From assembly GCF_001274945.1 (NCBI RefSeq), contig NZ_LILB01000005.1, forward strand, positions 1,098,312 to 1,162,311: 64,000 nucleotides of DNA, written 5' to 3'. Position numbers and translations under genes: made by a program. A model generated the notes under the pieces. That model did not search any database, was not told the DNA's origin, and saw nothing but the letters and a program-made list of their open reading frames with translations. The stretch is from Viridibacillus arvi (GTDB lineage Bacteria; Bacillota; Bacilli; Bacillales_A; Planococcaceae). Each line of letters begins with the position of its first letter. The stretch's first letter is position 1. Of the stretch, positions 17,096 to 27,978 are shown piece after piece.

Positions 17096-17748
17096 GAGGT
17101 AGCCTCCATCTGTTTACGACTGTTATCTTTTGAGAAATGGACAAATAACACAAACAAACTAAATATGAAAGTTGCCATTAGTGATTTTTGCCAAAAACCA
17201 CCGGGCTGTAATAATGCGATAAAAATATGCGATAAGCTAAATAAAATGATGAGTTGCTTCCGCCAAATATCCTGATTGAGACCATTTTTTATCGCTATGA
17301 GTAGCCAAATGAAAAAGGCTACAACCGTCAGCCACCTTTGCCAAGCTAGACCTTCATTTTGCAAGGCCATTGCAATTTGATACAAGCTTTGCATTATAAT
17401 AATAGCCATTGTTAATGTACGTAATTGAGAAGCTGCAAATGCATTCTTTTTAAATTGACGGAATATAGAAATGCAAGTTGCAACTATCGCTATGTAAAAG
17501 CCCACCGTCCCACCGTTAAAGAATAGTATAATTAAAGGCTGTTTTATTACCAACGACAAATCTGTGACAATCACACTAAATTTCCAAACTAAAATGAAAA
17601 ATATAGCATGATCCGCATATACACTTGCTTCTTTTTTTCCATAACGCCACCATAGAATAATTCCTACCAAAGTAAACGCGATAAGAACTGAAACCCATGA
17701 TGTCGGTAATGTCACTCCGCGTATAGTATACCATTCTGTTACTGGCAA
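17092..17748 (-). CDS. unrecognised polytopic membrane protein
   Basis: 218 residues with about seven hydrophobic segments (near 17-34, 47-66, 71-95, 110-127, 137-155, 166-183 and 188-207). I do not recognise a named family with confidence. No cysteine pair like that of CcdA or DsbB is seen, so direct electron transfer to the downstream thioredoxin-like protein is not supported. The start is TTG at 17748, preceded by AAGGTG. It overlaps the TlpA-type gene by 4 bp and is the first gene of that pair. Confidence 0.75.
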   Translation of the reverse strand: MPVTEWYTIRGVTLPTSWVSVLIAFTLVGIILWWRYGKKEASVYADHAIFFILVWKFSVIVTDLSLVIKQPLIILFFNGGTVGFYIAIVATCISIFRQFKKNAFAASQLRTLTMAIIIMQSLYQIAMALQNEGLAWQRWLTVVAFFIWLLIAIKNGLNQDIWRKQLIILFSLSHIFIALLQPGGFWQKSLMATFIFSLFVLFVHFSKDNSRKQMEATS

Positions 17749-17894
17749 AGTTCACACCTTCTCCCACTAATATACCCTACACCGTATGTTAAAGGGTGTC
17801 ATTGTAGAATACAAGATTTTTGTTTTACTAATTGATGTCTCGATTGATTTTTACAGCTTAAAGCTCTAATTAAAATCATTTTTATCCCTAAAAA

Positions 17895-17937
17895 AAGTCG
17901 CCTGTAGTCGGTGAATTTACCGATTTCCAGACGACTT
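17895..17937 (-). terminator. terminator of the M23 hydrolase gene
   Basis: AAGTCG pairs with CGACTT, with an inner TCGGT/ACCGA stem; six A on the plus strand provide the U tail. It lies 13 bp after the stop codon. Confidence 0.75.
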
Positions 17938-17950
17938 CTATTTAACCTGA

Positions 17951-19243
17951 TTAGAATGAAATATAACGACGTGGGTCAACTGCCCCAACCTTTTGTCCTT
18001 GCCAAGCTGTTGTATGAAGTTCGAAGTGTAAGTGACTTCCGAATGCTCGACCCGTTTGCCCCATATAACCGATTACTTCACCTTTAGAAACAGATTGTCC
18101 AGCACTTGCTTTATAACCACTTAAGTGAGCATAAACAGTTGTAAATGTTTTACCCTCAATTGAGTGAGTGATCATAATTACATTACCGTATGTAGATAGA
18201 GGGCTTGCACGGAAAACTACTCCATCAGCTGCGGCTACGATTGGCGTACCTACACTGTTTGCAATATCGATACCGTAATCAATTTCTGGACCTGAACCTA
18301 TATCACGCCAGCCGAAATTTGATGTAACCCTACCAGTTGTAGGTCTTGTCCAAGTACCACTTGAAACAGTTGGAATATCACCTGATTCTCCAACATTTGA
18401 AACATATGCTGATTTAGATTTCGCTTTTGCTTTCGCTGCAGCTTCTTTACGTGCTCGTTCAGCTAGGCGCGCTTGCTCATTTTGAATTTCTTTCTGCACT
18501 TTTTTACTTACTTTAATCGCTTCTGAATACTCTTTTTGAAGTGATTTCTTTTGAGATTTCAGTTTTGATTGCTCACGCTCTAAAGCATCTATTAACTTAT
18601 TTTTACTTGACTTTTGTGAGTCCAAAGATTTCTTAAGGTCTTCTAATCGATCACGATTTTCAATTTGTTTTTTACGTTTTTCTTCAAGTTTCTTCTGTTG
18701 CTCTTCTAAGCTTTTTTTATCATCTGCTTGTTCTTGCAAAATTTTACGATCCGCATCTAACAAAGTGTTTACTGCAGAAAAACGGTCAATTAAATCTCCA
18801 AAACTACTAGCACCAAATAGAACGTCAACATAATTAATTGAACCGCCACCTTCTTGAATGGCGCGCGCACGTTCTTGCAATAATGCATCACGTTCTGCAA
18901 TTTTCTTTTCTAAATCTTTGATAGAAGTTTGTAAGTCCTCAATTTCACTAGTTGTTTGAGCAATTGTTGATTTTACAATACTAATTTTCTCATCTGTTTT
19001 GATAATCTTCTTATCAAGCTTTTGGATTTGTTTGTTGATTTTCTCTTGCTTTGATTTGTTGTACTTAATCTTACTTGATTTTTCATTTATATTAGAATTC
19101 AGTTTCGATTTCTTTTGATCTAATTCTTGCTGTTTAGACTTTAAATCGCTTAGTGATTCAGCATTCGCTATTGGTTGAACAACCAATGATAAAGATACCG
19201 TAGCTGTAATGACATATAAAATATTTTTAAACTGCTTTTTCAA
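17951..19243 (-). CDS. EnvC-like M23 murein hydrolase with coiled coil
   Basis: 430 residues: a signal peptide (cleavage near ANAE, residue 29), a long Lys/Glu/Gln-rich coiled coil (about 30-260), and a C-terminal M23 (LytM) domain (about 300-425). The HLHFELH motif gives His404 and His406, and YAHLSGY is present. However, the first zinc motif HxxxD reads DYGID, with Asp322 where His is expected. The gene follows ftsX by about 40 bp. In other bacteria FtsEX drives exactly this kind of coiled-coil hydrolase or activator at the septum or side wall. The Asp could keep weak zinc binding or make the domain a non-catalytic activator. Confidence 0.9.
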   Translation of the reverse strand: MKKQFKNILYVITATVSLSLVVQPIANAESLSDLKSKQQELDQKKSKLNSNINEKSSKIKYNKSKQEKINKQIQKLDKKIIKTDEKISIVKSTIAQTTSEIEDLQTSIKDLEKKIAERDALLQERARAIQEGGGSINYVDVLFGASSFGDLIDRFSAVNTLLDADRKILQEQADDKKSLEEQQKKLEEKRKKQIENRDRLEDLKKSLDSQKSSKNKLIDALEREQSKLKSQKKSLQKEYSEAIKVSKKVQKEIQNEQARLAERARKEAAAKAKAKSKSAYVSNVGESGDIPTVSSGTWTRPTTGRVTSNFGWRDIGSGPEIDYGIDIANSVGTPIVAAADGVVFRASPLSTYGNVIMITHSIEGKTFTTVYAHLSGYKASAGQSVSKGEVIGYMGQTGRAFGSHLHFELHTTAWQGQKVGAVDPRRYISF

Positions 19244-19282
19244 CTAATAACCCCCTCTTTCCTATTAATATATCTCGATTAC

Positions 19283-20167
19283 TTATACTTTTAAGAATTT
19301 GCGTACGGACATGAAACTTCCCCAAACACCGATAAATACACCCATTATTAAAATTAATAAATCAACTTGGATAATAAATGGTGTTACATCTAATAGCTGG
19401 AACATTTCACCTTGTAATTTTGGTTGCAATACACTATGTAATTTCACATATGAAATTGTTACAACCGTAATAGGAATGATAGAACCTAATAGGCCTAACC
19501 ACATACCTTCCAGAATAAACGGAATACGTACAAACCAGTTTGTTGCACCTACTAATTTCATAATCTCTATTTCTTTTCTTCTTGCTACAATTGTGATTTT
19601 AATTGTATTTGAGATTAGGAACATTGCTGTAAATAGCAACGCTACGATTAAACCAATACCTACGTTTCGACTAATATTTAAAAAGTTAAATAGCTTTTCA
19701 ATCTTACCTTTACCGTATAATACCTCATATGTATTATCGAGCTTGTCTATCGCCTCAGCTACTGTTGCAGTTTTCTGCGGGTCACTAGCCTTTACATAGA
19801 TAACGTTTCGTAACGGATTACTCTGTTTAAATAGACTTAAGTCTTCTCCAAAATCTTTCACAAGATGATTAAGTTCTTCCTCTTTTGTTGAATACTTGAA
19901 GGAATCTACACCCGATAATTCTTTAATTTGTTTCTGTAAAGCATCTTCAGCTTTTTGATCCGCTTCTAAATCAATAAGCACCTTAATTTCGACATCATTT
20001 TCTAAATCTGTTGCAATTTTATTCAAGTTCATCATTATCATGATAAATACGCCAACTATTAATAGAGTGACCGTTACTGCTGAGACAGAAGCAACTGTCA
20101 TCCAACTATTACGACCAATCGATTTTATACTTTCACGGAAATGGCGACTTATAGTTCTAGATTTCAT
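19283..20167 (-). CDS. ftsX: FtsX, cell-division ABC transporter permease
   Basis: 294 residues with four membrane segments (about 25-48, 172-195, 222-245 and 265-290) and an extracellular loop between the first two. The FtsX permease layout and the ETIM-like opening TISRHFRESIKSIGRNSWMT are clear. With FtsE it couples ATP hydrolysis to activation of a peptidoglycan hydrolase, here most likely the M23 gene downstream. The ATG at 20167 overlaps the last 11 bp of ftsE, and its GGAGG site lies inside the ftsE coding sequence. Confidence 0.93.
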   Translation of the reverse strand: MKSRTISRHFRESIKSIGRNSWMTVASVSAVTVTLLIVGVFIMIMMNLNKIATDLENDVEIKVLIDLEADQKAEDALQKQIKELSGVDSFKYSTKEEELNHLVKDFGEDLSLFKQSNPLRNVIYVKASDPQKTATVAEAIDKLDNTYEVLYGKGKIEKLFNFLNISRNVGIGLIVALLFTAMFLISNTIKITIVARRKEIEIMKLVGATNWFVRIPFILEGMWLGLLGSIIPITVVTISYVKLHSVLQPKLQGEMFQLLDVTPFIIQVDLLILIMGVFIGVWGSFMSVRKFLKV

Positions 20168-20843
20168 AGCCGTAACTACCTCCATTTTCATCACGAACAA
20201 TCAATCCGCCCTCAATAGCGATAACACGACGTCTTATTGTATTAACAATTTCTTTGTTATGTGTTGCCATAATAATTGTTGTTCCACGTGCATTTATTTC
20301 CTCAAAAAGATTCATAATATCCCAAGATGTCTCAGGATCCAAGTTTCCAGTAGGCTCATCAGCAATAACAACTTTCGGCACGTTTACAATCGAGCGCGCA
20401 ATTGACACACGTTGTTGCTCTCCGCCCGATAATTCATTCGGAAACATTCGAGCTTTATGTTTTAATCCAACTAAATCTAACACTTCCATGACACGTTTAC
20501 GTATCGTAGCTGGTTGTTCTTCAATAACTTCCAAAGCAAATGCAACATTTTCATAGACATTTAGCATCGGTAATAATTTAAAATCTTGGAAAACCACGCC
20601 AATTTGTCGACGGAGATAAGGTATTTCTTTGTTTTTTAATGTCGTCAAATTCATACCGTTTACGATAACATCTCCAGATGTAGCTCGTTCTTCTCGATAC
20701 ATCATTTTGATAAATGTCGACTTTCCAGCACCACTAGGTCCTACAATGTAAGCAAATTCGCCTTGATTAAACTTAATACTTAATCCATTTGCTGCTACTA
20801 TTCCATTCGGATATTTCTTGTAAACATTCTTCATTTCGATCAT
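20157..20843 (-). CDS. ftsE: FtsE, cell-division ABC transporter ATPase
   Basis: A 228-residue ABC ATPase. Walker A GPSGAGKST, signature LSGGEQQRVSIAR, Walker B VVIADEPTG and the H-loop ATHNKE are all intact. It is the cytosolic motor of FtsEX and the first gene of an ftsE-ftsX-M23 operon. The ATG follows a GGTGG site. The 210 bp upstream contain no gene and the terminator of the DUF4097 gene. Confidence 0.95.
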   Translation of the reverse strand: MIEMKNVYKKYPNGIVAANGLSIKFNQGEFAYIVGPSGAGKSTFIKMMYREERATSGDVIVNGMNLTTLKNKEIPYLRRQIGVVFQDFKLLPMLNVYENVAFALEVIEEQPATIRKRVMEVLDLVGLKHKARMFPNELSGGEQQRVSIARSIVNVPKVVIADEPTGNLDPETSWDIMNLFEEINARGTTIIMATHNKEIVNTIRRRVIAIEGGLIVRDENGGSYGYEI

Positions 20844-21013
20844 TTTTTTACCACCTATTTTCTATAAACCCAACTCTATTATAAAGCTATTATATCATTG
20901 AATAGCCAGTCTACTATTACAATTTCATTTCAATTAAATTGAAATTTCAATTCTAGCTTATTACAAAAAAAATTTGCTGTCATAGCGAATTAATCAAAAA
21001 TTTGTATTAAAAA

Positions 21014-21040
21014 AGCGAAGGAGATAGAATCTCCTTCGCT
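21014..21040 (-). terminator. terminator of the DUF4097 gene
   Basis: A perfect 11-bp stem (AGCGAAGGAGA with TCTCCTTCGCT) and a 5-nt loop, with A and T runs on both sides, 15 bp after the stop codon. Confidence 0.85.
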
Positions 21041-21055
21041 AAAAATTATTTTATA

Positions 21056-22267
21056 TTACAGATTATATCGAACAACGACAGATCCTGTTTTAGTTTCACC
21101 ATCAATCGTTAATGTTGAAACATCTAGTAACTTTTTAGAGAAGCGCACCGATTTTTGTAAAAACTGATCATGCTCATTGCGATATTGAACGTCTGACAAT
21201 TGAACATCCATCTTACCTAGGTTAGAAGAAACTTCTCCTTCTAGTGACAATGTACTTGGAATATAAAGTTCCACAGCACCTGCAACGGTTTGTGCCTTCA
21301 TTCTTGTCGCATCAATTGCACGAGTAGTCACTACAACATGACCACTGACAGATTTTGCTTCTATATCTCGAATTGCACCGTCAATATACACTTGGCCATT
21401 TAACGTCTCAGCTTCAAGGTCTTCTCCTGCTACATCCTTCACTTTAATAGCACCGTTAGCTGTTTCTAACTCAGCACTCTTAAATGCGAATCTTTCACAA
21501 TCGATCAGACCATTTTTTGTCTTAACCTTCAGTTTACTGACATCCAAATCAGTTAATACAAAACTACCATTAAACAAGTTCGCTGAAATTGCTTCGTATT
21601 TTCTTATCGGTACATATAGAACAATATCAACACGTATTGATTTCAAATCACTAATAATGCGTAGTTTCCCTTGATCGTTCGTGAAGATAAATTTATTGAG
21701 AAATTCTTTCTGTATATCTTCACCCGAACGAACCATTGTAGGGCGTACGCGACATTCAGCATGTACAGTTGCATCAACAGAAGGTTTAATATGCAATTGA
21801 CCATTCGGAATATCAACACTAATATGAGAAAAGTCCGCATTATCTAGATCAAAACGTTGTTCGAATGCGTTTTTTTCACCAAATGAAAAGTCAAAATCCA
21901 TGTCTTTCACTTTTGAAACAGCAGAATTCATAAAGTCCATAAACTTTGTACTAAATTGCGAGAAATCTTGTTTAATTTCTTCAAAGAATTCTTGCTCTGA
22001 ACTAGTTTTTTGTTTAGAAGACTGTTGTTTTGGTTCTTCTTTTTTCTCAAAGAAGTCATCATAATTTGTTTGTTTCTGTTCTCTTTCAGGTTGTGATTGC
22101 CCTACTTCTTGATTCATTTCAGTTTGGCTGGAACTTGTAGAATTCGCTCCAGTTGATGTGTTTGTAGCTGATTTTTTTTCCAATGCTTCTAGTAGTAATA
22201 TTGCCTCTTGTGCTGTAATGGTGCCATTTTCAAGCAATGTTAAAATGCGTTTGCGCTCACTTTGCAT
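21056..22267 (-). CDS. DUF4097 beta-repeat protein (YvlB-like)
   Basis: 403 residues. The N-terminal 30 residues (ERKRILTLLENGTITAQEAILLLEAL) form the small helical module found in YvlB/LiaX-type proteins. A Ser/Gln/Glu-rich linker follows (about 35-100), then a long DUF4097 beta-helix-like region with repeating strands (about 150-395). Relatives belong to cell-envelope stress regulons, and yvlB lies near uvrA in B. subtilis, as here. No signal peptide or membrane segment is seen. An AGGAGG site precedes the ATG. Confidence 0.82.
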   Translation of the reverse strand: MQSERKRILTLLENGTITAQEAILLLEALEKKSATNTSTGANSTSSSQTEMNQEVGQSQPEREQKQTNYDDFFEKKEEPKQQSSKQKTSSEQEFFEEIKQDFSQFSTKFMDFMNSAVSKVKDMDFDFSFGEKNAFEQRFDLDNADFSHISVDIPNGQLHIKPSVDATVHAECRVRPTMVRSGEDIQKEFLNKFIFTNDQGKLRIISDLKSIRVDIVLYVPIRKYEAISANLFNGSFVLTDLDVSKLKVKTKNGLIDCERFAFKSAELETANGAIKVKDVAGEDLEAETLNGQVYIDGAIRDIEAKSVSGHVVVTTRAIDATRMKAQTVAGAVELYIPSTLSLEGEVSSNLGKMDVQLSDVQYRNEHDQFLQKSVRFSKKLLDVSTLTIDGETKTGSVVVRYNL

Positions 22268-22345
22268 TTTTCGGCCTCCTTCTACTTATTACTAATATTT
22301 ACGAAAGTTCATGGAAAAAGTTTCACATACACAGAAAATTTGACT

Positions 22346-25222
22346 CTACTTATTTGTAGCTGTTGTCAATACTTTATCCATACGTGCTCGATCGCGTTCT
22401 ATAATCGGCTTCAAATAATGTCCTGTGTAAGATTCCTTCACTTTAATTACCTCTTCAGGTGTTCCAGTTGCAATAATCATACCGCCTTTATCGCCACCTT
22501 CTGGACCTAAATCAATTATATGATCCGCTGTTTTAATGACATCTAGATTATGTTCAATTACCAACACAGTATCACCACTTTCAACTAGGCGTTGTAATAC
22601 TTTTAATAATCGAGCGATATCTTCTGCATGCAAACCAGTTGTCGGTTCGTCCAATATATAAATGGACTTACCATTTGAGCGTTTATGCAACTCAGACGCT
22701 AATTTTACTCGCTGCGCTTCCCCACCTGATAATGTTGTAGCAGGCTGGCCAAGTTCCATATATCCTAAACCGACATCAACTATCGTTTGTAACTTGCGTG
22801 ATATTTTAGGAATGTTTGTGAAAAATTCCACTGCATCTTCTACGGTCATTTTCAAAACATCGGCGATACTCTTATCTTTATATTTTACTTCTAATGTTTC
22901 ACGATTATAACGCTTTCCATGACATACTTCACATGGCACATAAACATCAGGCAAGAAATGCATTTCAATTTTAATAATTCCATCACCACGACAAGCCTCA
23001 CAACGTCCACCTTTAACATTAAAACTAAAGCGACCCTTTTTATAGCCACGTACTTTTGCCTCATTCGTTGTTGCAAATACATCACGAATGTCATCAAAGA
23101 CACCTGTATATGTCGCAGGGTTTGAACGCGGTGTACGGCCGATTGGCGATTGGTCGATATCAATTACCTTCTCAAGCTGTTCGATACCTGTAATTTCTTT
23201 CACTTCACCTGGTTTCACCTTTGAACGGTTCAGTTTTTGCGCTAACGATTTATATAGAATTTCATTAATTAACGTACTTTTCCCTGATCCTGAAACTCCA
23301 GTTACAGCTATAAATAAACCAAGTGGAATATCTGCTTTAACATTTTTTAAATTATTTTCTTTAGCACCTTTAATCGTAATGAAACGTCCATCTGGCTTAC
23401 GACGTTCTGATGGGAGTGGAATGAATTTTTTGCCACTTAAATATTGCCCTGTCAATGAATTTTTGTTTTTCATAACTTGAGCAGGTGTTCCAGCAGCGAC
23501 GATTTCTCCACCATGTACACCAGCTCCTGGACCAACATCAATTAAATAATCAGCCGCAAGCATTGTGTCCTCATCATGCTCGACTACAATCAATGTGTTA
23601 CCGATATCACGCATGTTTTTTAGTGTATCAATCAAACGGTCATTATCCCGTTGATGCAAGCCAATGGATGGCTCATCAAGAATATACAGAACACCGGTTA
23701 AACGAGAGCCAATTTGAGTTGCTAAGCGAATACGCTGCGCTTCCCCACCTGATAATGTTCCCGCAGCTCGATTTAATGTTAAATAATCAAGTCCAACATT
23801 AATGAGGAATCCTAGACGTTCAAGTATTTCGCGTAAAATCAATCGGGCAATTTGCATATCTTTCTCTGAAAGCGATAGCGTCGAGAAGAAGTCGTATGCA
23901 ACCTTAATAGAATAATCCGTCACTTCTCCAATATGTTTGCTATCAATTTTAACCGCCAATGTCTCAGGTTTTAAGCGGTACCCTTTACAAGATGGGCAAT
24001 GTTGCTGTGCCATATACTTTTCCATTTGCTCGCGGATATAATCAGAAGTTGTTTCACGAAAGCGTCTTTCAATATTACGTAGAACACCTTCAAAAACAAT
24101 ATCTTGGTCACGAACATTTCCGAAGTCATTCTCATAATGGAAATGGATTTTGTCCGTACCTGAACCGTTTAAAATTTTATCCATTTTATCTTTCGGTATG
24201 TCTTCAACTGGCATATCCATATCGATGTCGTAATGATCACAAACTGCTTTTAATAGTTGAGGATAATATTGCGAGCTCGTTGGTTCCCAAGGTGCAATTG
24301 CACCATCATTTAATGTGCGACTCCACTCAGGTATTACAAGCGTTGGATCAACTTCTAATTTTGTTCCTAAGCCATCACATTTTGTACAAGCACCAAAAGG
24401 ACTGTTGAAGGAGAACATTCTCGGTTCCAACTCACCAATTGAAAAACCACAGATTGGACAAGCGTGATGTTCACTGAATAGTAGCTCCTCATGTTCCATT
24501 ACATCAACCATTACACGGCCTTCTGCCAATCTAAGTGCTGTCTCAAGAGAATCACTTAAACGAGCTTCCACGCCTTCTTTTAACACAACACGGTCAATGA
24601 CCACTTCAATACTATGCTTTTTATTTTTGTCTAATTCAATATTATCATCTAAATCACGCAACTCTCCGTCAACTCGAACGCGGACATATCCTTGCTTTTT
24701 CAAGTCTTCAAGAAGTTTCACATGTGTCCCTTTACGCCCTGAAACCATTGGAGCCAACAATTGCATTTTCGTACGTTCAGGATATTGCACAAGACGATCA
24801 ACCATTTGTTCCACAGTCTGTGACGTAATTTCTATGCCGTGATTTGGACAAATTGGTTTGCCCACACGCGCATATAACAAGCGTAAATAGTCATATATTT
24901 CTGTGACTGTTCCAACCGTTGAACGTGGATTGCGACTTGTTGTTTTTTGGTCAATAGAAATAGCTGGTGAGAGACCTTCGATAGCATCTACATCTGGTTT
25001 GTCCATTTGCCCTAGAAATTGGCGAGCATATGCAGATAAGGACTCCACATAACGTCTTTGACCTTCTGCATAGATTGTATCGAATGCTAGAGATGATTTT
25101 CCAGAACCCGATAATCCAGTTATAACAACTAGCTGATCTCGCGGAATTTTAACATCTACATTTTTTAAATTATTTGCACGTGCACCTTGAACGATAATTT
25201 CTTGGTTTTTCAATTCCTTCAT
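22346..25222 (-). CDS. uvrA: UvrA, excinuclease ABC subunit A
   Basis: A 958-residue damage-recognition ATPase of nucleotide excision repair. It has two ABC modules, with Walker A sequences [14 protein letters not shown] near the N-terminus and [10 protein letters not shown] near residue 640, and two LSGGEAQR signatures. Zinc-binding CxxC pairs lie in CPICGFS...CTKCDG and CEACRGDG...[10 protein letters not shown]. Length and motifs are complete. Its ATG overlaps the uvrB stop by 4 bp (ATGA), so it is the second gene of a uvrBA operon under the LexA box upstream of uvrB. Confidence 0.98.
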   Translation of the reverse strand: MKELKNQEIIVQGARANNLKNVDVKIPRDQLVVITGLSGSGKSSLAFDTIYAEGQRRYVESLSAYARQFLGQMDKPDVDAIEGLSPAISIDQKTTSRNPRSTVGTVTEIYDYLRLLYARVGKPICPNHGIEITSQTVEQMVDRLVQYPERTKMQLLAPMVSGRKGTHVKLLEDLKKQGYVRVRVDGELRDLDDNIELDKNKKHSIEVVIDRVVLKEGVEARLSDSLETALRLAEGRVMVDVMEHEELLFSEHHACPICGFSIGELEPRMFSFNSPFGACTKCDGLGTKLEVDPTLVIPEWSRTLNDGAIAPWEPTSSQYYPQLLKAVCDHYDIDMDMPVEDIPKDKMDKILNGSGTDKIHFHYENDFGNVRDQDIVFEGVLRNIERRFRETTSDYIREQMEKYMAQQHCPSCKGYRLKPETLAVKIDSKHIGEVTDYSIKVAYDFFSTLSLSEKDMQIARLILREILERLGFLINVGLDYLTLNRAAGTLSGGEAQRIRLATQIGSRLTGVLYILDEPSIGLHQRDNDRLIDTLKNMRDIGNTLIVVEHDEDTMLAADYLIDVGPGAGVHGGEIVAAGTPAQVMKNKNSLTGQYLSGKKFIPLPSERRKPDGRFITIKGAKENNLKNVKADIPLGLFIAVTGVSGSGKSTLINEILYKSLAQKLNRSKVKPGEVKEITGIEQLEKVIDIDQSPIGRTPRSNPATYTGVFDDIRDVFATTNEAKVRGYKKGRFSFNVKGGRCEACRGDGIIKIEMHFLPDVYVPCEVCHGKRYNRETLEVKYKDKSIADVLKMTVEDAVEFFTNIPKISRKLQTIVDVGLGYMELGQPATTLSGGEAQRVKLASELHKRSNGKSIYILDEPTTGLHAEDIARLLKVLQRLVESGDTVLVIEHNLDVIKTADHIIDLGPEGGDKGGMIIATGTPEEVIKVKESYTGHYLKPIIERDRARMDKVLTTATNK

Positions 25223-27201
25223 CCTTCCGCTTTCAGTTCCAGGATTGTATCACGAAGCTCTGCAGCACGTTCGAAGTCGAGCGCTTTTGCTGCATCCTTC
25301 ATTTCTTTTTCTAATGAAAGTAAAAGTGTTTCTCTTTCTTGCTTTGTTAGCTTTTTACCCTTCAATACTTTCGTTACATATGTTTCTGGTTCTTCCGCTG
25401 CCTGTGTTGCCCGAATTACATCGCGAATTTCCTTCTGAATGGTTCTTGGCGTAATCCCATGCTCTTCATTGTAGGCAGCTTGAATTGTACGACGACGATT
25501 TGTTTCGTCGATTGCTTTTGTCATCGAATCCGTCATACGATCTGCATACATAATAACGTGACCGTTCGAATTACGCGCTGCACGTCCAATTGTTTGGATG
25601 AGCGAACGCTCTGAACGTAGGAATCCTTCCTTATCTGCATCCAGTATGGCAACTAAAGATACTTCTGGAATATCGATACCTTCACGTAGTAAGTTAATAC
25701 CGATTAATACGTCGTATACTCCCATCCGTAATTCACGAATGATTTCTATTCGCTCTAATGTTTTCACTTCTGAGTGTAAGTACTGTACTTTAATCCCAAT
25801 TTCTTTTAAATAATCCGTTAAATCTTCTGACATTTTTTTTGTTAATGTTGTAATTAATACACGCTCATTTTTTTCAGTCCGTAAATTGATTTCATGGATT
25901 AAGTCATCGATTTGACCTTCAATTGGTCGTACTTCAATCTCAGGATCAAGAAGACCAGTTGGACGAATAATTTGCTCTACCATATCAGGTGTATGTTCCA
26001 ATTCATAAGGACCTGGTGTAGCAGAAACAAAAATCGCGTTATGAACATGTTTCTCAAATTCTTCAAATTTTAACGGTCTATTATCAAGTGCTGATGGTAA
26101 ACGGAATCCATGATCAACTAAAACACCTTTGCGCGCTTGGTCACCGTTATACATTCCACGTATTTGTGGTAATGTAACATGGCTTTCATCTACCACTAGC
26201 AAAAAGTCTTCTGGGAAGTAATCTAATAATGTGTAAGGTGTTGCACCTGCTGGTCTTAGCGTTAAATGGCGAGAATAGTTCTCTACGCCTGAACAGAAGC
26301 CCACTTCGCTCATCATTTCTAAATCATAATTTGTTCTTTGTTCTAAGCGTTGTGCCTCTAGTAATTTATCTTCCTCACGAAGTTTCTCTAGTTGTTCCTT
26401 CAATTCATCTTTAATATTCTCAATGGCTTTGACCATTTTTTCTTCTCGCGTAACGAAGTGGGATGCTGGGAAGATAGCGACATGTTCACGTTCGCCGATA
26501 ATTTCTCCTGTTAACGCATCTACTTCCCGAATACGCTCTACTTCATCACCGAAAAATTCTACACGTAAGCATCTCTCATCTCGAGATACTGGGAAAATTT
26601 CGACAACATCACCGCGTACTCTAAATGTTCCGCGGGTGAAATTAATATCATTACGTTCATACTGAATATCTACAAGTTTACGTAACAATTGATTCCTTTC
26701 GATTTCCATCCCTGTTCGGATGGATAACACCATTTCTCGATATTCTTCTGGTGAACCAAGACCATAAATGCAAGAAACAGATGCTATGACGATGACATCT
26801 TCTCTTTCAAATAATGAAGATGTTGCCGAATGTCGTAGCTTATCAATTTCATCATTAATACTAGAGTCCTTCTCGATATATGTATCGGTTTGTGGTACAT
26901 AAGCTTCTGGCTGATAGTAGTCATAATAACTGACGAAATATTCTACTGCATTATTTGGAAAGAATTCTTTAAATTCACTATATAATTGACCCGCGAGTGT
27001 CTTATTATGCGCAATAACAAGAGTCGGCTTTTTGACTTCTTTTATTACATTGGAAATTGTAAATGTTTTACCTGTACCAGTTGCTCCTAGTAAGGTTTGG
27101 TGTTGTTTACCTTGACGAACACCTTCTACAAGCTCTACTATTGCAGCTGGCTGATCGCCATTTGGCTTGTATGGTGAATGTAAATCAAATGCCTGAACCA
27201 T
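25219..27201 (-). CDS. uvrB: UvrB, excinuclease ABC subunit B
   Basis: A 660-residue helicase-like subunit that verifies damage and recruits UvrC. Walker A is [12 protein letters not shown]. The damage-clamping beta hairpin is seen in [12 protein letters not shown]. Helicase motifs include [10 protein letters not shown] and QTIGRAARN, and the C-terminal UVR domain is [12 protein letters not shown]. The ATG at 27201 was chosen because AAGGAGG lies 8 nt upstream and [18 protein letters not shown] is the family start. A LexA box lies about 70 bp upstream. Confidence 0.97.
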   Translation of the reverse strand: MVQAFDLHSPYKPNGDQPAAIVELVEGVRQGKQHQTLLGATGTGKTFTISNVIKEVKKPTLVIAHNKTLAGQLYSEFKEFFPNNAVEYFVSYYDYYQPEAYVPQTDTYIEKDSSINDEIDKLRHSATSSLFEREDVIVIASVSCIYGLGSPEEYREMVLSIRTGMEIERNQLLRKLVDIQYERNDINFTRGTFRVRGDVVEIFPVSRDERCLRVEFFGDEVERIREVDALTGEIIGEREHVAIFPASHFVTREEKMVKAIENIKDELKEQLEKLREEDKLLEAQRLEQRTNYDLEMMSEVGFCSGVENYSRHLTLRPAGATPYTLLDYFPEDFLLVVDESHVTLPQIRGMYNGDQARKGVLVDHGFRLPSALDNRPLKFEEFEKHVHNAIFVSATPGPYELEHTPDMVEQIIRPTGLLDPEIEVRPIEGQIDDLIHEINLRTEKNERVLITTLTKKMSEDLTDYLKEIGIKVQYLHSEVKTLERIEIIRELRMGVYDVLIGINLLREGIDIPEVSLVAILDADKEGFLRSERSLIQTIGRAARNSNGHVIMYADRMTDSMTKAIDETNRRRTIQAAYNEEHGITPRTIQKEIRDVIRATQAAEEPETYVTKVLKGKKLTKQERETLLLSLEKEMKDAAKALDFERAAELRDTILELKAEG

Positions 27202-27269
27202 AGCCACGTCCTCCTTGTTACTAATTACATATATTTTACCATAGCAAATTGGAATTATCGAGCGATAAG

Positions 27270-27283
27270 CGAACATATGTTTT
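27270..27283 (-). promoter_or_regulatory. LexA (SOS) box of uvrBA
   Basis: CGAACATATGTTTT fits the Bacillus consensus CGAAC-N4-GTTCG in the left half and GTT of the right half. It lies about 70 bp before the uvrB start. uvrB is a known SOS gene in Bacillus. Confidence 0.75.
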
Positions 27284-27284
27284 T

Positions 27285-27444
27285 TAAACTAGTTTCGTTG
27301 TTTTGCCAATTATTGTACTCCCAAGGCATTTGTTATTTAGAATTTATTCACTTCTTTTACTATCATTAATTTCAAATTAAAAACAAGATTCTATCTGTGC
27401 TCATGTTACTTTTTATTTTCCCAATATTTTTATCAAAAAAAAAC
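27285..27444. other. intergenic stretch without recognised genes
   Basis: AT-rich DNA between the uvrB promoter region and the terminator at 27445. I see no reading frame with a ribosome site and no further repeat. Confidence 0.5.
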
Positions 27445-27462
27445 CGTTCCCATTTAGGAACG
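27445..27462. terminator. bidirectional terminator
   Basis: CGTTCC and GGAACG form a 6-bp stem with loop CATTTA, flanked by A9 and T7 runs. It follows the IDEAL-domain gene on the minus strand at about 80 bp. Confidence 0.7.
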
Positions 27463-27544
27463 ATTTTTTTATACTGTAAATTCTCTATGTATAAGTTCGA
27501 AACTTATACGAGTATTTCTATTATCATTAATCGTTTAACAATGC

Positions 27545-27784
27545 TTATCCGGCAGTCGTTTGCAATTTCTCTAATTCTTTTACGTATTTATTAAAGGCGG
27601 CTTCATTTCTTTCATCTAGGGCTGAGTCAATGCAAGCTAATAGATACTCTTCCGTTTGTGCACGATGTACATGGTTTAAGAACAAATCTAAATAGATCGT
27701 ATCTAATAATTTTTCAGCATTATTCGTGTTGTCAGTTCGTCCAAGAGCTTTTAGAAAATCGGTATAGGAATAATATTTATCCAA
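27545..27784 (-). CDS. IDEAL-domain protein (YhzC-like)
   Basis: A 79-residue helical protein whose C-terminal half (YLLACIDSALDERNEAAFNKYVKELEKL) matches the IDEAL domain of small Firmicute proteins. The TTG start at 27784 was chosen because AGGTGAG precedes it closely; a GTG nine bases upstream lies in that ribosome site. It is divergent from comK. An IDEAL-domain gene beside comK is also recalled from B. subtilis (yhzC), and together with the YhjD-like gene it gives a conserved comK neighbourhood. Function is unknown. Confidence 0.75.
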   Translation of the reverse strand: MDKYYSYTDFLKALGRTDNTNNAEKLLDTIYLDLFLNHVHRAQTEEYLLACIDSALDERNEAAFNKYVKELEKLQTTAG

Positions 27785-27978
27785 CGATCTCACCTCGAAT
27801 GCCTTTTTTCTATTATAAGAAATTTCAGAAAAATAAGCAATCTTAATTTATAGCAAAGGTAATATATAGGGAATTTTAATTATATATTCCATTTTATCAT
27901 TGCACTTTATACCAATTATAGTTAAAATGATAGTGAAATTATACTAATTTCGATTATTTTCGAAGGGAGGAACAAGTA

